From assembly GCA_014653985.1 (NCBI GenBank), contig JACWDT010000002.1, forward strand, positions 111,821 through 175,820: 64,000 nt of DNA, in the 5' to 3' direction. The DNA is from Pelagibacterales bacterium SAG-MED22. GTDB taxonomy: Bacteria; Pseudomonadota; Alphaproteobacteria; Pelagibacterales; Pelagibacteraceae. Of the stretch, positions 7,513 to 17,104 are shown in pieces. The position numbers and the translations under genes are program-made. A model generated the notes under the pieces. The model saw only the letters and a program-made list of their open reading frames with translations, was not told the origin of the DNA and made no database searches. Every line of letters starts with the position of its first letter. Within the stretch, counting starts at the first letter, position 1.

Positions 7513-9604
7513 CAGCTAGCAATAACAAAGCTACTATATTTGTAATCTTAATCATTGGATTAACAGCAGGTCCAGCAGTATCTTTGTAAGGATCACCAAC
7601 TGTATCTCCTGTTACTGCAGCTTTATGAGCTTCAGAACCCTTTCCACCATGATTACCATCTTCAATATATTTTTTAGCATTGTCCCATGCTCCACCACCC
7701 GCAGTCATCGAAACTGCAACAAACAAACCAGTAATAATAACACCCAACAACATTGCACCTACAGCAGCTAATGCTGCAACTTGTCCACCAATGGATAGAA
7801 TTATGAAATATAATACAACTGGTGAAAGCACTGGCAATAAAGATGGAATAATCATTTCTTTAATTGCTGCAACTGTCAATAAATCTACTAATTTGGCATA
7901 GTCAGGTTTTTGTTTTCTTTTCATTATACCTGGGTATTTTTTAAATTGTCTTCTTACTTCAACAACTACAGCACCACCTGCTCTACCAACTGCTTGCATT
8001 CCCATAGAACCAAATAAATAAGGTAACATTCCACCAAATAACAGACCAACTACCACATACGGATTTGATAAATCAAAAGTAACAACTATACCCTCGAGTG
8101 CTGACCCAGCTTCTTTTGAGAAATGTTTTATATCTTCAGTATAAGCAGCAAATAAAACTAAAGCTCCCAAGCCTGCTGATCCAATGGCATATCCTTTTGT
8201 TACAGCCTTTGTAGTATTTCCAACAGCATCTAATGCATCAGTAGTTTTTCTAACTTTTTTATCTAGGTTAGACATTTCTGCAATACCCCCAGCATTATCG
8301 GTAACTGGTCCATATGCATCTAAAGCAACTACCATACCAGCTAATGCGAGCATCGTAGTAACCGCAATAGCTATACCAAAAAGACCAGCTATAGCGTTGG
8401 TAATTAAAATACCAGCAACAATTATCAAAGCTGGTATTGCAGTAGCTTCCATTGATACAGCTAATCCTTGAATTACATTGGTTCCGTGTCCTGTAGTTGA
8501 AGATAAAGCTACAGATTTAACTGGTCTGTAGTTTGTTCCTGTATAATATTCTGTTATCCAAATTAATAAACCTGTAATTACTAATCCAACAACACCACAA
8601 TAATATAAATTCATACCGTTAAAAGTTTTACCATTTACTGTATATTCATTTGTAAAACCAATTACATAATCTGTAACAGGCCATAAAATAACTAATGAAG
8701 TAACAGCTGATACTATAAAGCCTTTATACAAAGCGTTCATTACGTTTTTACCTTTGCCTAATTTAACAAAAAAAGTACCAAGTATTGACGTTAATATACA
8801 CGCACCACCAATACTAAGTGGATAAATCATCATATTTAAATCACCAACAAAAAAAATTGAGGACAACACCATTGTAGCAACAATAGTTACTGCATATGTT
8901 TCGAATAGGTCGGCTGCCATACCTGCGCAATCACCGACGTTATCTCCAACATTGTCTGCTATAACTGCTGGGTTTCTTGGGTCATCTTCAGGGATACCTG
9001 CCTCTACTTTTCCAACTAAATCGGCACCTACATCAGCGCCTTTAGTAAAAATTCCACCACCTAATCTTGCAAAAATTGAAATTAAAGATGCTCCAAATCC
9101 TAATGCAACAAGAGCATTAACTATTTCTCTTTCATCAACATTAAATTTTAACAATAAAAAGTAATAAACGGCAATAGCTAATAATGCCAAACCTGCAACT
9201 AACATACCAGTTACGGCACCTGATTTAAAAGCAACAGAAAGTCCTTGAGCTAGACCTTTTCTTGAAGCTTCTGCTGTTCTAACATTAGCTTCAACTGAAA
9301 CTAACATACCAACGTATCCTGCAATGCCTGATAAAGCAGCACCAATTAAATACCCTAAACCAACCAAAGGACTAAAAGCTATACTAACAATTACCAAAAC
9401 AACCACACCAACAATTGCTATTGTTTTATATTGTCTTGCCAAATATGCTTTTGCACCAATTTGAATAGCAGATGCAATTTCCTGCATCTTTTTGTTTCCA
9501 GCACTTTGATCAAGAATATTTTTTCCTGTAAAATATCCATAGATGATTGATAAAAAACCAGCTGCTATTGTGTATAATAAAATCGTTTCGACTGTTGCGC
9601 TCAT
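7499..9604 (-). CDS. hppA: K+-independent proton-translocating pyrophosphatase
   Basis: A 701-residue membrane H+-PPase with about 16 membrane helices that couples pyrophosphate hydrolysis to proton pumping. Hallmarks include the cytoplasmic substrate motif [24 protein letters not shown], then [21 protein letters not shown], the second acidic cluster [16 protein letters not shown], and [12 protein letters not shown] with [15 protein letters not shown] near the C-terminus. Lys466 in [10 protein letters not shown] occupies the position that separates K+-independent (Lys) from K+-dependent (Ala) enzymes. It is monocistronic, has its own promoter, and would let the cell recover energy from biosynthetic PPi. 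Confidence 0.96.
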   Translation of the reverse strand: MSATVETILLYTIAAGFLSIIYGYFTGKNILDQSAGNKKMQEIASAIQIGAKAYLARQYKTIAIVGVVVLVIVSIAFSPLVGLGYLIGAALSGIAGYVGMLVSVEANVRTAEASRKGLAQGLSVAFKSGAVTGMLVAGLALLAIAVYYFLLLKFNVDEREIVNALVALGFGASLISIFARLGGGIFTKGADVGADLVGKVEAGIPEDDPRNPAVIADNVGDNVGDCAGMAADLFETYAVTIVATMVLSSIFFVGDLNMMIYPLSIGGACILTSILGTFFVKLGKGKNVMNALYKGFIVSAVTSLVILWPVTDYVIGFTNEYTVNGKTFNGMNLYYCGVVGLVITGLLIWITEYYTGTNYRPVKSVALSSTTGHGTNVIQGLAVSMEATAIPALIIVAGILITNAIAGLFGIAIAVTTMLALAGMVVALDAYGPVTDNAGGIAEMSNLDKKVRKTTDALDAVGNTTKAVTKGYAIGSAGLGALVLFAAYTEDIKHFSKEAGSALEGIVVTFDLSNPYVVVGLLFGGMLPYLFGSMGMQAVGRAGGAVVVEVRRQFKKYPGIMKRKQKPDYAKLVDLLTVAAIKEMIIPSLLPVLSPVVLYFIILSIGGQVAALAAVGAMLLGVIITGLFVAVSMTAGGGAWDNAKKYIEDGNHGGKGSEAHKAAVTGDTVGDPYKDTAGPAVNPMIKITNIVALLLLAVIAG

Positions 9605-9644
9605 GAAAACCTTAATGTTGTTGGTTGTTAAATTTTAAGCCCGC

Positions 9645-9672
9645 ACAATACAAAAAAAGCTAAAAAAGACAA
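9645..9672 (-). promoter_or_regulatory. Promoter for hppA
   Basis: On the minus strand TTGTCT (9672-9667) and TATTGT (9650-9645) are 16 bases apart, in the 78-base gap between thiL and hppA. The predicted leader is about 35 bases and carries an AAGG ribosome-binding element shortly before the ATG at 9604. Confidence 0.45.
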
Positions 9673-9682
9673 TAATTAACTT

Positions 9683-10642
9683 TTAGAATTGATGAACATA
9701 ACCTTTGTTTTTAAGTACTATTTCCTTACCTTTTTCATCAATAATTACTGATCTTTTTTTATTAGAACAAATTTCACCGATTTTAGAAATTTTAATACCA
9801 AGATTTTTAGATGTTCGAGCTATGATTCTAGATTTATCTTTGCATGCAGTAAACAAAATTTGATAATCATCACCATTTGATACCAGTGTAATCTTTCTCA
9901 TGTTCTTCATTTTTATTATTTTTAACAAATTCTTTGAAATTGGGATTTTATTAACATTCAAGGAAAATGATAAATTTTGATTGTTTATCATTTTGCTCAA
10001 ATCATCAATCAGACCATCAGACAAATCAATCGAGGAATTTGCAAAGTTTAATAACTTTTTAGTTAATTTTATTCGTATATTAGGTAAGTAGTATTTTTGA
10101 GCAAAATAGTTTCTTAATTTTTTAGAGACTTTAATTTTATTTTTCAATATTTGTAAGCCCATAAAGCTGTCACCCAAATTACCTGTTACATAAATATCGT
10201 CATTTACCAAAGCTTTATTTCTGTAAATAATTTTTTTTGAATAACCTAGCGATGTAAAAGTAAAACTAAGTTTATTAGAAAATGTGGTATCACCTCCGCA
10301 TAGAGAAATATTATATTTATTTTGTTCTTCTTTTAAGGATGTTGAAATTAAAGATAAGTTTTTTTTTGTAAAAGTCTTACTATTACCTGAGCCAGCTATA
10401 AAATAAAATTTTGGCAACACACCTTTACAAATTAGATCTGAGATGGAAGATCTCAAGATTTTCTTAATAACTAAAGCAGGGTTTTTAAAGTCAATAAAAT
10501 GATAACCTAAATTGTATGTATCAATAGAAATAACTATGCCCTTTTTCTTATCAAAAAATACATCATCATTTAAATTTAGGGCAGATTTATTTTTTTTTGA
10601 GATCTTTGAAAAATAATTTTTAATTAATTCAAATTCATGCAT
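9683..10642 (-). CDS. thiL: Thiamine-monophosphate kinase
   Basis: ThiL phosphorylates thiamine monophosphate to the cofactor thiamine pyrophosphate. The 319 residues have the AIR-synthase-like fold: FELIKNYFS at the N-terminus, NDDVFFDKKKGIVISIDTY, ISDLICKGVLPKF, SLCGGDTT, the nucleotide loop VTGNLGDS, and SIDLSDGLIDDL and VSNGDDYQILF towards the C-terminus. It overlaps nusB by 8 bases; nusB-thiL is a common pair. Its presence fits salvage of thiamine precursors, since the last phosphorylation is still needed when the pyrimidine half is imported. Confidence 0.93.
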   Translation of the reverse strand: MHEFELIKNYFSKISKKNKSALNLNDDVFFDKKKGIVISIDTYNLGYHFIDFKNPALVIKKILRSSISDLICKGVLPKFYFIAGSGNSKTFTKKNLSLISTSLKEEQNKYNISLCGGDTTFSNKLSFTFTSLGYSKKIIYRNKALVNDDIYVTGNLGDSFMGLQILKNKIKVSKKLRNYFAQKYYLPNIRIKLTKKLLNFANSSIDLSDGLIDDLSKMINNQNLSFSLNVNKIPISKNLLKIIKMKNMRKITLVSNGDDYQILFTACKDKSRIIARTSKNLGIKISKIGEICSNKKRSVIIDEKGKEIVLKNKGYVHQF

Positions 10643-11039
10643 TTTTAGATCTCAATTTTTTTCCAACATTATCTAGTAAGGCATTTAGATATTTTGTCTG
10701 AGAATTTTCTAAAAAAAAATTAGATGAATTTAAATATTCCTTGATGATAATATTTAGTGACAATTGTGGCTTGTACATAAATTCATAGGTTGCAGCTTTA
10801 AGAATAGTTTGAAAAACTTTATCAAGATTTTCAAATACAAAATCATCACCTAGTTTTGTGTTTAATTCATCTAATATAAGATCATTTCTTTCTATAGTAC
10901 CTGTTACTATATCTTTAATAAATTTTTTAAATTGGTGTTTTGGGAAATCTAAATTAACATCTTCATTATAGAATTTACCATATAATTTTTGAATAATTAT
11001 GACTCTTGGATTATTTTTAGGGTTAAAATGAGTTCTCAT
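10635..11039 (-). CDS. nusB: Transcription antitermination factor NusB
   Basis: A 134-residue helical RNA-binding protein that acts with NusE (S10) in rRNA antitermination. It shows the NusB pattern IIQKLYGKFYNEDV near the start, a central FKKFIKDIVTGTIERNDLILDELN and the C-terminal NIIIKEYLNSSNFF. It sits between ribH and thiL, the usual ribH-nusB-thiL order, and its ATG overlaps the ribH stop (ATGA-type). Confidence 0.88.
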   Translation of the reverse strand: MRTHFNPKNNPRVIIIQKLYGKFYNEDVNLDFPKHQFKKFIKDIVTGTIERNDLILDELNTKLGDDFVFENLDKVFQTILKAATYEFMYKPQLSLNIIIKEYLNSSNFFLENSQTKYLNALLDNVGKKLRSKNA

Positions 11040-11425
11040 TTTTGAGATAAAATAGAAATTACAGCTTTAGCAGCCTCAGCACCTTTTTGTTTTCTTTGTT
11101 TAGCTTGTTTCATATTAAGACATGTAATTATGCCGTTACCAACAGGTTTTTTATTATTTACAGATATGTCCATAATTGCATTGGTTGATGCCTGAGAAAT
11201 AAAATCAAAATGAGGAGTTTGTCCTTTGATAACACATCCGAGTGCTAAAAATGCATCATACTTTTTAATATTTTTTGAGATTGTAACTGGTATTTCAAAT
11301 ACCCCTGGAACAGTTATAATTTTAATTATATTTGATTTTGGGATTAACCTAAGTGCACTGTTAAGTAATCCTTTCGATATATCTTTATAATAATCTGCAA
11401 TAACAATTAAATATTTCTTTTTCAT
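11036..11425 (-). CDS. ribH: 6,7-dimethyl-8-ribityllumazine synthase
   Basis: Condenses the ribD product with the 4-carbon ribB product in riboflavin synthesis. The 129 residues show VIADYYKDISKGLLNSAL, TVPGVFEIPV, the signature LALGCVIKGQTPHFDFIS and NKKPVGNGIITCLNMKQAKQR. It is shorter than typical (about 150) at the N-terminus but keeps the catalytic histidine region PHFDF. Part of the rib cluster, overlapping both neighbours. Confidence 0.94.
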   Translation of the reverse strand: MKKKYLIVIADYYKDISKGLLNSALRLIPKSNIIKIITVPGVFEIPVTISKNIKKYDAFLALGCVIKGQTPHFDFISQASTNAIMDISVNNKKPVGNGIITCLNMKQAKQRKQKGAEAAKAVISILSQK

Positions 11426-12525
11426 TAAATTAATTCCTGTTTAGTAATCTTTATATCATATCCTTCTAAACCAATAACCTTTTTCGGTGATTTAGTGATC
11501 AATATCATATTTTTAATTTTTAAATCTTTTATTATTTGAGCACCTATTCCATAATTTCTTATAAGTTTATCATTACCTCTTTTATAAAATTCTTTGTTTT
11601 TATAATCTTTTAAAGTTTGTGTAACAGATCGTAGATTAGAATCTTTTATAAAAACCAAAACACAACAAGAGTATTTTTTAAAATAATTTAAAGTTTTATT
11701 AAATGAATTTGGTAATTGTTGACTAATTAAATAATTTTGAACTACATTTGATGAAATTACCCTAACTCTAGGTGTGACACCTTTTTTAATATTTCCTTTT
11801 ATTAATGCAAAATGCTCCGCACCATCTAATAAATTTTCATATATTCTTATTTTATATTTTTGATCTTTTACCTCAATATTACTTTGCTTTTTTAAGCGTA
11901 TTAATTTTTCTTTTTTTAGTCTGTAAGCAATTAGATCTTCAATTTTCCCAATTTTAAGTTTATGTTTTTTTGCAAAATTAAAAAGATTGTCACCTTTTGC
12001 CATTGTCCCATCTTCATTCATAATTTCACATATAACCGCTGAATTATTTTTTTTAGCTAATCTAGATATATCTACTGATGCCTCAGTATGTCCTGCTCTA
12101 ACTAATACTCCACCATCTTTAGCTATAATTGGAAAAATATGACCTGGGGAAACAATGTCATTTTTATTAGCATTTTTTTTTGAAGCAATTTTAATTGTTT
12201 TAGATCTATCTTTTGCAGAAATTCCTGTGGTTATTCCTTTTTTTGCCTCTATTGAAATTGTAAATGCAGTTTTGTTTCTCGATTGATTGATAGGTGACAT
12301 TAAACTTAAATTTAATTTTTTTGCCTGTACGCTATCTAAAGCAAGACAAATTAATCCACGGCCATATTTTGCCATAAAATTTATATTTTTTGCATTAGTG
12401 TCAGAAGTTGAAATAACTAAATCTCCTTCATTCTCTCTCTTTTCATCATCTACGAGGATGAACATGCCCCCCTTTTTGGCTATATTGATTATTTGTTCAA
12501 TTTTAGCAAAATTATTTTTTTTCAT
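11425..12525 (-). CDS. ribB: 3,4-dihydroxy-2-butanone 4-phosphate synthase with degenerate RibA domain (RibBX type)
   Basis: The N-terminal half (1-205) is a full RibB: the acidic loop DDEKRENEGD (26-35) and RAGHTEASVD (143-152) carry the metal and substrate residues that convert ribulose 5-phosphate to the 4-carbon unit. The C-terminal half (about 225-366) has the fold signature of GTP cyclohydrolase II (EHFALIKG, NYGIGAQIIKDL, KKVIGLEGYDI). However, the zinc motif with three cysteines expected near 258-272 is replaced by SSNVVQNYLISQQLP. The RibA half is therefore probably inactive, as in the RibBX proteins described in alphaproteobacteria, and a separate ribA is needed elsewhere. It overlaps ribE by 14 bases. 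Confidence 0.92.
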   Translation of the reverse strand: MKKNNFAKIEQIINIAKKGGMFILVDDEKRENEGDLVISTSDTNAKNINFMAKYGRGLICLALDSVQAKKLNLSLMSPINQSRNKTAFTISIEAKKGITTGISAKDRSKTIKIASKKNANKNDIVSPGHIFPIIAKDGGVLVRAGHTEASVDISRLAKKNNSAVICEIMNEDGTMAKGDNLFNFAKKHKLKIGKIEDLIAYRLKKEKLIRLKKQSNIEVKDQKYKIRIYENLLDGAEHFALIKGNIKKGVTPRVRVISSNVVQNYLISQQLPNSFNKTLNYFKKYSCCVLVFIKDSNLRSVTQTLKDYKNKEFYKRGNDKLIRNYGIGAQIIKDLKIKNMILITKSPKKVIGLEGYDIKITKQELI

Positions 12526-13105
12526 TAAAATAATTTCTAACGTATTTAGATAAGATATCTATCTCAATATTAACTAAGCCTGATTTCTTTAAAGTAGATA
12601 AATTTGTTTCTTTATACGTGTGTGGGATAATCCAAATTTGGAATCCATTTTTTGTAACTTTTGAAATAGTAAGGGATATACCATTTACACTAATAGATGC
12701 TTTTTCTATTAAATGTTTTCTTTCCTTCTTGGGGATTTCGAATTCAAAAACATATGACTTATCAACTTTTGAGATTCTAAGTACTTTACCAACAGTGTCT
12801 ACATGACCCTGACATATATGTCCTGAAATTTTAGTCCCATATTTTAAGGGTAATTCTAAGTTTATAATATCTCTAGGTTTTAAAAATTTAAACTTTGATC
12901 GTTTGATTGTTTCATTTGAAAGATAAAATTCCATATTTTTTTTTTTAAAAGAAATCAATGTTAGGCACACGCCATCACAAGCTACTGATAAACCCATGTC
13001 TTTACTTGAAACTTTAAGGTTACTTTTTACAAAAATATTAAACCCCTTATCTCTCTTTACTATTTTAGAAATAGACCCTTGATTATAAATAATTCCGTTA
13101 AACAT
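12512..13105 (-). CDS. ribE: Riboflavin synthase alpha chain
   Basis: Catalyses dismutation of two lumazines into riboflavin. The 197-residue protein is made of two similar lumazine-binding barrels: MFNGIIYNQGSI with SVACDGVCLTLIS in the first, and GHICQGHVDTVG with SVNGISLTISK in the second, the repeated (V)GVCLTV and GH(V/I)xxGHVD patterns of the family. It is sandwiched between ribD (1-base gap) and ribB. Confidence 0.94.
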   Translation of the reverse strand: MFNGIIYNQGSISKIVKRDKGFNIFVKSNLKVSSKDMGLSVACDGVCLTLISFKKKNMEFYLSNETIKRSKFKFLKPRDIINLELPLKYGTKISGHICQGHVDTVGKVLRISKVDKSYVFEFEIPKKERKHLIEKASISVNGISLTISKVTKNGFQIWIIPHTYKETNLSTLKKSGLVNIEIDILSKYVRNYFNEKK

Positions 13106-13106
13106 A

Positions 13107-14213
13107 TTATTTGTTATAATGAGTTATTATATCTTTTCCATAGGTAGAATTAAGATTTTGTCTAAATGTATATTTTTTATTTAAGACATTTAATCCATTA
13201 AATTTAACAAAATCTGAATTTGTTGGAAGTTTTTTTTGACTTTTGAATAAATAAAATTCATTAAATATTTTATTCTTTAATAAGTTTGTTGTTAGAAGAT
13301 CGCCTCCTTCCACTAAAGTATTTCTAAAACCTAAAGAATAAAGTTTTTTCAGAATTGATTTTAAATCTAAGTACTTACTGTTATTTAGTTTTGCTTTAAT
13401 TAGTTCTATTTTCATTTTTTTAAACATAGAAATTCTTGACTTATTTGCTCTATTATAAAAAACGATAGTATTTTTTTTATTAGCTGACTTAAAAATATAA
13501 GTATTTTTGTTTAAACTTAAATTGTTGTCTAAGATAATTCTTACTGGAGAAAATTTTTCAAAACCTTTTATTCTGCAATTTAATTTAGGGTTATCAATAT
13601 TTGCAGTTTTACTTGATGTTATTATCGAGTCGTTTTTGTACCTTAATAATTGAGTAAATTTATCAGAATATTTGTTAGTTATTTTTGTTTTAAATTTACT
13701 ATAAATAAGTTTGTTTTTTGAAATAGCTATTTTGCCTGTCACAAAAGGCTTTCTATTTTTTCTATTAAAAAAATATGGAGTATAAAATTTTTTTACTTTT
13801 TCTTTTAAAAGACCTATCGAAACATCAATATTATGAGATTTTAAAATTTTAAAACTTTTTTTTCTTACTCTTTTATCAGTATCTTCTAGTGCATAAACTA
13901 CTTCAGATATTTTTGATTTAATTATTTCATTTGTACATGGTGGGGTTTCACCATAATGGCTACATGGTTCCAATGTAACATACATTTTTGCACCACTGAG
14001 TTTCTCATTACAATTTTTAATTGCATTAAATTCTGCATGAGGTCTACCATTATAAGAAGTGTTACCAATTGAAATAATATTATCGTTTTTAACTATTACA
14101 CATCCAACAGATGGATTTACTCCTGTTAAACCTTCTCGAGATCTTGCCAAGTCTAAGGCAATCTCCATAAATAATTTATCTTTTTTAGAAAATTTATTTT
14201 TTTTTGAAGACAT
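13107..14213 (-). CDS. ribD: Bifunctional riboflavin deaminase/reductase
   Basis: The N-terminal zinc deaminase domain (about 10-150) shows [14 protein letters not shown], the active-site RPHAEFNAI and the zinc cysteines in [16 protein letters not shown]. The C-terminal reductase domain (about 158-368) shows [12 protein letters not shown] and [12 protein letters not shown]. Together they act on the second and third steps after GTP ring opening. It overlaps nrdR by 20 bases. nrdR-ribD-ribE is a conserved alphaproteobacterial order. Confidence 0.94.
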   Translation of the reverse strand: MSSKKNKFSKKDKLFMEIALDLARSREGLTGVNPSVGCVIVKNDNIISIGNTSYNGRPHAEFNAIKNCNEKLSGAKMYVTLEPCSHYGETPPCTNEIIKSKISEVVYALEDTDKRVRKKSFKILKSHNIDVSIGLLKEKVKKFYTPYFFNRKNRKPFVTGKIAISKNKLIYSKFKTKITNKYSDKFTQLLRYKNDSIITSSKTANIDNPKLNCRIKGFEKFSPVRIILDNNLSLNKNTYIFKSANKKNTIVFYNRANKSRISMFKKMKIELIKAKLNNSKYLDLKSILKKLYSLGFRNTLVEGGDLLTTNLLKNKIFNEFYLFKSQKKLPTNSDFVKFNGLNVLNKKYTFRQNLNSTYGKDIITHYNK

Positions 14214-14652
14214 CTATCTTGTCCACGAATTGAACAAAGTCTTGTTCTTCTCTGAAGTTACGATAAACAGATGCAAAACGAACATAAGCAACGGGATCTA
14301 ATTCTTTTAATCCTTCCATTACCATTGTACCAATTGTACTTGTCGAAATTTCACTTTGACCAAGTTCTTCTAAAGCTCTTGAAATTTTACTAATAAACTT
14401 TTCTGCTGTTTCTGTATCAATAGGGCGTTTTTTTAAAGATAAATAAATAGATTTAGATAACTTATCTCTATCAAAAGTAGATTTTCGTCCATTCTTCTTG
14501 ACAACCATTATTTCTCTAAATTGAACCCTTTCAAAAGTTGTAAAACGAGCCCCACAAACACACAGTCTTCTTCTTCTTATCGCTGTACCATCTTCTGTAG
14601 GACGTGAATCAACAACAGAGGTTTCACCCTTTTTGCAAATAGAACAAATCAT
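14194..14652 (-). CDS. nrdR: Ribonucleotide reductase repressor NrdR
   Basis: A 152-residue repressor with an N-terminal zinc ribbon and a central ATP cone (about 49-139: [25 protein letters not shown] near the end). It senses dATP/ATP and represses ribonucleotide reductase genes. The first zinc pair is Cys3/Cys6 and the [15 protein letters not shown] stretch is intact. The second knuckle reads [13 protein letters not shown], so Cys31 and Cys33 are separated by one residue instead of the usual two. DNA and frame are unbroken around it, so this looks like a real variant. It follows glyA by 3 bases. Confidence 0.93.
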   Translation of the reverse strand: MICSICKKGETSVVDSRPTEDGTAIRRRRLCVCGARFTTFERVQFREIMVVKKNGRKSTFDRDKLSKSIYLSLKKRPIDTETAEKFISKISRALEELGQSEISTSTIGTMVMEGLKELDPVAYVRFASVYRNFREEQDFVQFVDKIDVFKKK

Positions 14653-14655
14653 TAA

Positions 14656-15963
14656 TTAAAGATTCTTATATATCGGAAATGAAGAAGTTAAAGCAATAAC
14701 TTCATTTCTAACTTCATCTTCTACTTTACTGTTGTCATCTGGGTTTTCTGATAAGCCTTTAAGAGTTTTTGTAATCAATTCACCCACTTTTTTACATTCG
14801 TTTAAACCAAAACCACGTGTTGTAATAGCTTGAGTTCCTAGTCTTATACCAGATGTTACCATTGGCTTTTCTGTATCAAAAGGAATACCATTTTTATTAC
14901 ACGTAATATTGGCTCTTGATAAGCTTTCAGCTGCTAAGTTACCTTTTACATTGTAAGGACGTAAATCAACCAACATTAGATGAGTATCCGTACCATCAGA
15001 ATAAATTTTAAAACCATTATTTTTTAAAGTTTCTGCTAAAATTTTTGCATTTGCTAAAACGGATTTAATATAGTCTTGAAAGTCAGGCTGAAGAGCTTCT
15101 AAAAAACCAGCTGCCTTAGCTGCAATGACATGCATTAATGGTCCACCCTGGTAGCCAGGAAAAACTGCTGTGTTAAATTTTTTAGATAATTCTTCGTGAT
15201 TAGTTAAAATTATTCCACCCCTCGCACTTCTAAAAACTTTATGCGTAGTAGATGTTACTACATGAGCATAGTCACATGGGTTTGGATATCCCTTTCCAGC
15301 AACCAAACCTGAAAAATGTGCCATATCAACCATTAGATATGCTCCAACTTTATCTGCAATTTCTCTAAATCTTTTAAAATCTATAACTCTGGAATATGCA
15401 CTTCCACCTGCAATTATCAATTTAGGTTTATGTTCTAAGGCAAGTTTTTCAACATTGTCATAATCTATAAGTTCAGATTTTTTATCAACATCATACCCTA
15501 TCGGATTAAACCATTTTCCTGACATTGAAATTTTTAAACCATGGGTGATATGACCTCCTGAATTTAAACTCATACCCATAAAAGTATCACCAGGTTTTAA
15601 CAGCGCCAAAAATACAGCACCATTAGCTTGTGCTCCTGAGTGTGGCTGAGCATTAGCAAATTTACAATTAAAAAGTTTTTTTAATCTTTCTATTGCTAAA
15701 TTTTCAGCAACGTCAACATGTTCGCAGCCATTATAATATCTTTTACCAGGATAACCTTCTGCGTATTTATTTGTTAGCACTGAACCTTGAGCTTCTAAAA
15801 CTGCCTGAGAAACAATATTCTCTGATGCAATCAATTCTATATGTTGCTGTTGTCTTATCAGTTCATCTTGAATTGCCTTGTGAAGCTCTGGGTCTTTTGA
15901 AGATAAACTGTCTTCAAAAAAGCTTTTATAACTATCGTTTATATAATTTTTTTCACTAGACAT
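14656..15963 (-). CDS. glyA: Serine hydroxymethyltransferase
   Basis: PLP enzyme interconverting serine and glycine with methylene-tetrahydrofolate. The 435 residues show [47 protein letters not shown] and the lysine motif [16 protein letters not shown]. It overlaps the last base of rpiB. In this organism it links to the glycine and C1 units produced by sarcosine oxidase (27844-32935). The gap before it is nil, so any glycine-responsive control would have to lie upstream of rpiB or the oxygenase gene; none was seen. Confidence 0.97.
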   Translation of the reverse strand: MSSEKNYINDSYKSFFEDSLSSKDPELHKAIQDELIRQQQHIELIASENIVSQAVLEAQGSVLTNKYAEGYPGKRYYNGCEHVDVAENLAIERLKKLFNCKFANAQPHSGAQANGAVFLALLKPGDTFMGMSLNSGGHITHGLKISMSGKWFNPIGYDVDKKSELIDYDNVEKLALEHKPKLIIAGGSAYSRVIDFKRFREIADKVGAYLMVDMAHFSGLVAGKGYPNPCDYAHVVTSTTHKVFRSARGGIILTNHEELSKKFNTAVFPGYQGGPLMHVIAAKAAGFLEALQPDFQDYIKSVLANAKILAETLKNNGFKIYSDGTDTHLMLVDLRPYNVKGNLAAESLSRANITCNKNGIPFDTEKPMVTSGIRLGTQAITTRGFGLNECKKVGELITKTLKGLSENPDDNSKVEDEVRNEVIALTSSFPIYKNL

Positions 15964-16415
15964 TATATTTTTTTAATTCTTTTTAAGTGTCTACCACCTT
16001 CAAATTTGGTATTCAAAAAAACACCAACACAATTTAAAGCATTTTTTTTAGTTAACAACCTTGAACCTAATGTAATGATATTTGCATCATTATGCAATCT
16101 TGATAATTTTGTTGATTTTAAATTAAAACATTGAGCAGCTCGAATATTACTATGTTTATTTGCAGCTATATTCATCCCCATTCCAGAACCACAAACTAAA
16201 ATTCCAACATTATTTTTGCTAATTTTTACTTTTCGAGCAACCTTATGAGCGTAATCAGGGTAATCTACTCTGTTATCAGAGGACGGTCCTAGATCAAAAT
16301 AATTCATTTTTTTTTTAAGTAGGTATTTTTTTATTATTTCCTTTAATTTAAAACCAGCGTGATCAGAAGAAATATATATTTTTTTCAAACTAATTAAATT
16401 TATAATCAAGAACAC
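15963..16415 (-). CDS. rpiB: Ribose-5-phosphate isomerase B
   Basis: A RpiB/LacAB-family isomerase of the pentose phosphate pathway. The 150 residues include [45 protein letters not shown] with the catalytic cysteine, and [29 protein letters not shown]. With the ATG at 16415 the protein has nine extra hydrophobic residues and overlaps the upstream gene by 26 bases. A TTG at 16388, one base after the upstream stop, gives [12 protein letters not shown], which looks more like family N-termini and is a good alternative start. Confidence 0.92.
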   Translation of the reverse strand: MFLIINLISLKKIYISSDHAGFKLKEIIKKYLLKKKMNYFDLGPSSDNRVDYPDYAHKVARKVKISKNNVGILVCGSGMGMNIAANKHSNIRAAQCFNLKSTKLSRLHNDANIITLGSRLLTKKNALNCVGVFLNTKFEGGRHLKRIKKI

Positions 16416-17031
16416 AAGCTACAAGGTGAATTCTATTTTCTTCACCTCCGTTAAATGCATTGTGATATTTAGTATTATTTGTAACCCATACAGAACCATC
16501 TGCAGGCATATGTTTTGCAACGTTATCTATTACCATTAAACAGCCTGGGTTAGTAATAATTGGTATGTGAAGTCTTGGTTCAGGGTCTCTATGCCAACTC
16601 AAAGTAGATCTTGGTTCTTTTATAAGAATTCTTATTCTACCCAATTTATATTTTGAAGAAAGCACATCATGTACTTCCTTAAAATATGTGTTTTCATAAT
16701 CTTTAATAAATTCCGAATATTGAGACTCATCGACCTTAATATCTCTTGAGACTTCTTTCCCAGTTTTATCAGGTTTAGTCCAATAAACTCCCCTAGCCTT
16801 GCTGCCTTTTATTGAGTCTGGATCCCCAGGTATTTGAGTTAGTGAAATGGCTCCAAAGTGAGTTACGCCACCACCATCATCAAATTTTTTTATGTTTACA
16901 ATTTGATTGTATGCTTCTTGCAACTTATCTATGTCAAATTTTATGTTCTGTTTTTGAAAATCACTGAAATCTAAAATTCTTTCCTCTTTTTTTATATTCA
17001 GGTCTATAATTTTTGTGTTATCTATAGTCAT
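16390..17031 (-). CDS. Aspartyl/asparaginyl beta-hydroxylase-like 2OG-Fe(II) oxygenase
   Basis: The 213-residue protein resembles the Asp/Asn beta-hydroxylase fold. It shows SWHRDPEPRLHIPIITNPG, then HMPADGSVWVTNNTKYHNAFNGGEENRIHLV. These supply an iron triad His147-x-Asp149 with His190, and Arg200 as the likely 2-oxoglutarate anchor. It has no signal peptide or membrane segment, so it is cytoplasmic. Its substrate cannot be told; the family includes protein and free amino-acid hydroxylases. It is first in the group that continues into rpiB-glyA, and diverges from hemB across 73 bases. Confidence 0.72.
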   Translation of the reverse strand: MTIDNTKIIDLNIKKEERILDFSDFQKQNIKFDIDKLQEAYNQIVNIKKFDDGGGVTHFGAISLTQIPGDPDSIKGSKARGVYWTKPDKTGKEVSRDIKVDESQYSEFIKDYENTYFKEVHDVLSSKYKLGRIRILIKEPRSTLSWHRDPEPRLHIPIITNPGCLMVIDNVAKHMPADGSVWVTNNTKYHNAFNGGEENRIHLVACVLDYKFN

Positions 17032-17042
17032 CGAAATTGTGT

Positions 17043-17072
17043 TTTACTTATAATTTTATATATTTGTATAAT
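17043..17072 (+). promoter_or_regulatory. Candidate hemB promoter
   Basis: TTTACT (17043-17048) and a perfect TATAAT (17067-17072) are separated by 18 bases in the 73-base divergent gap, giving a predicted leader of about 26 bases before the hemB ATG at 17105. The gap is very AT-rich, so chance matches are likely. Confidence 0.4.
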
Positions 17073-17104
17073 ACTTTTGTCGCATTAATAAAGTATATTT
17101 AAAG

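Noticed and set aside
8184..8471. 95-codon open frame antisense to hppA
   Set aside because: It lies wholly inside the well-supported hppA gene, has low-complexity Ala/Thr/Val composition typical of an antisense frame, and matches no known family.
14653..15970. Glycine riboswitch for glyA
   Set aside because: There is no intergenic space before glyA (it overlaps rpiB), and no tandem glycine aptamer motif was seen upstream.
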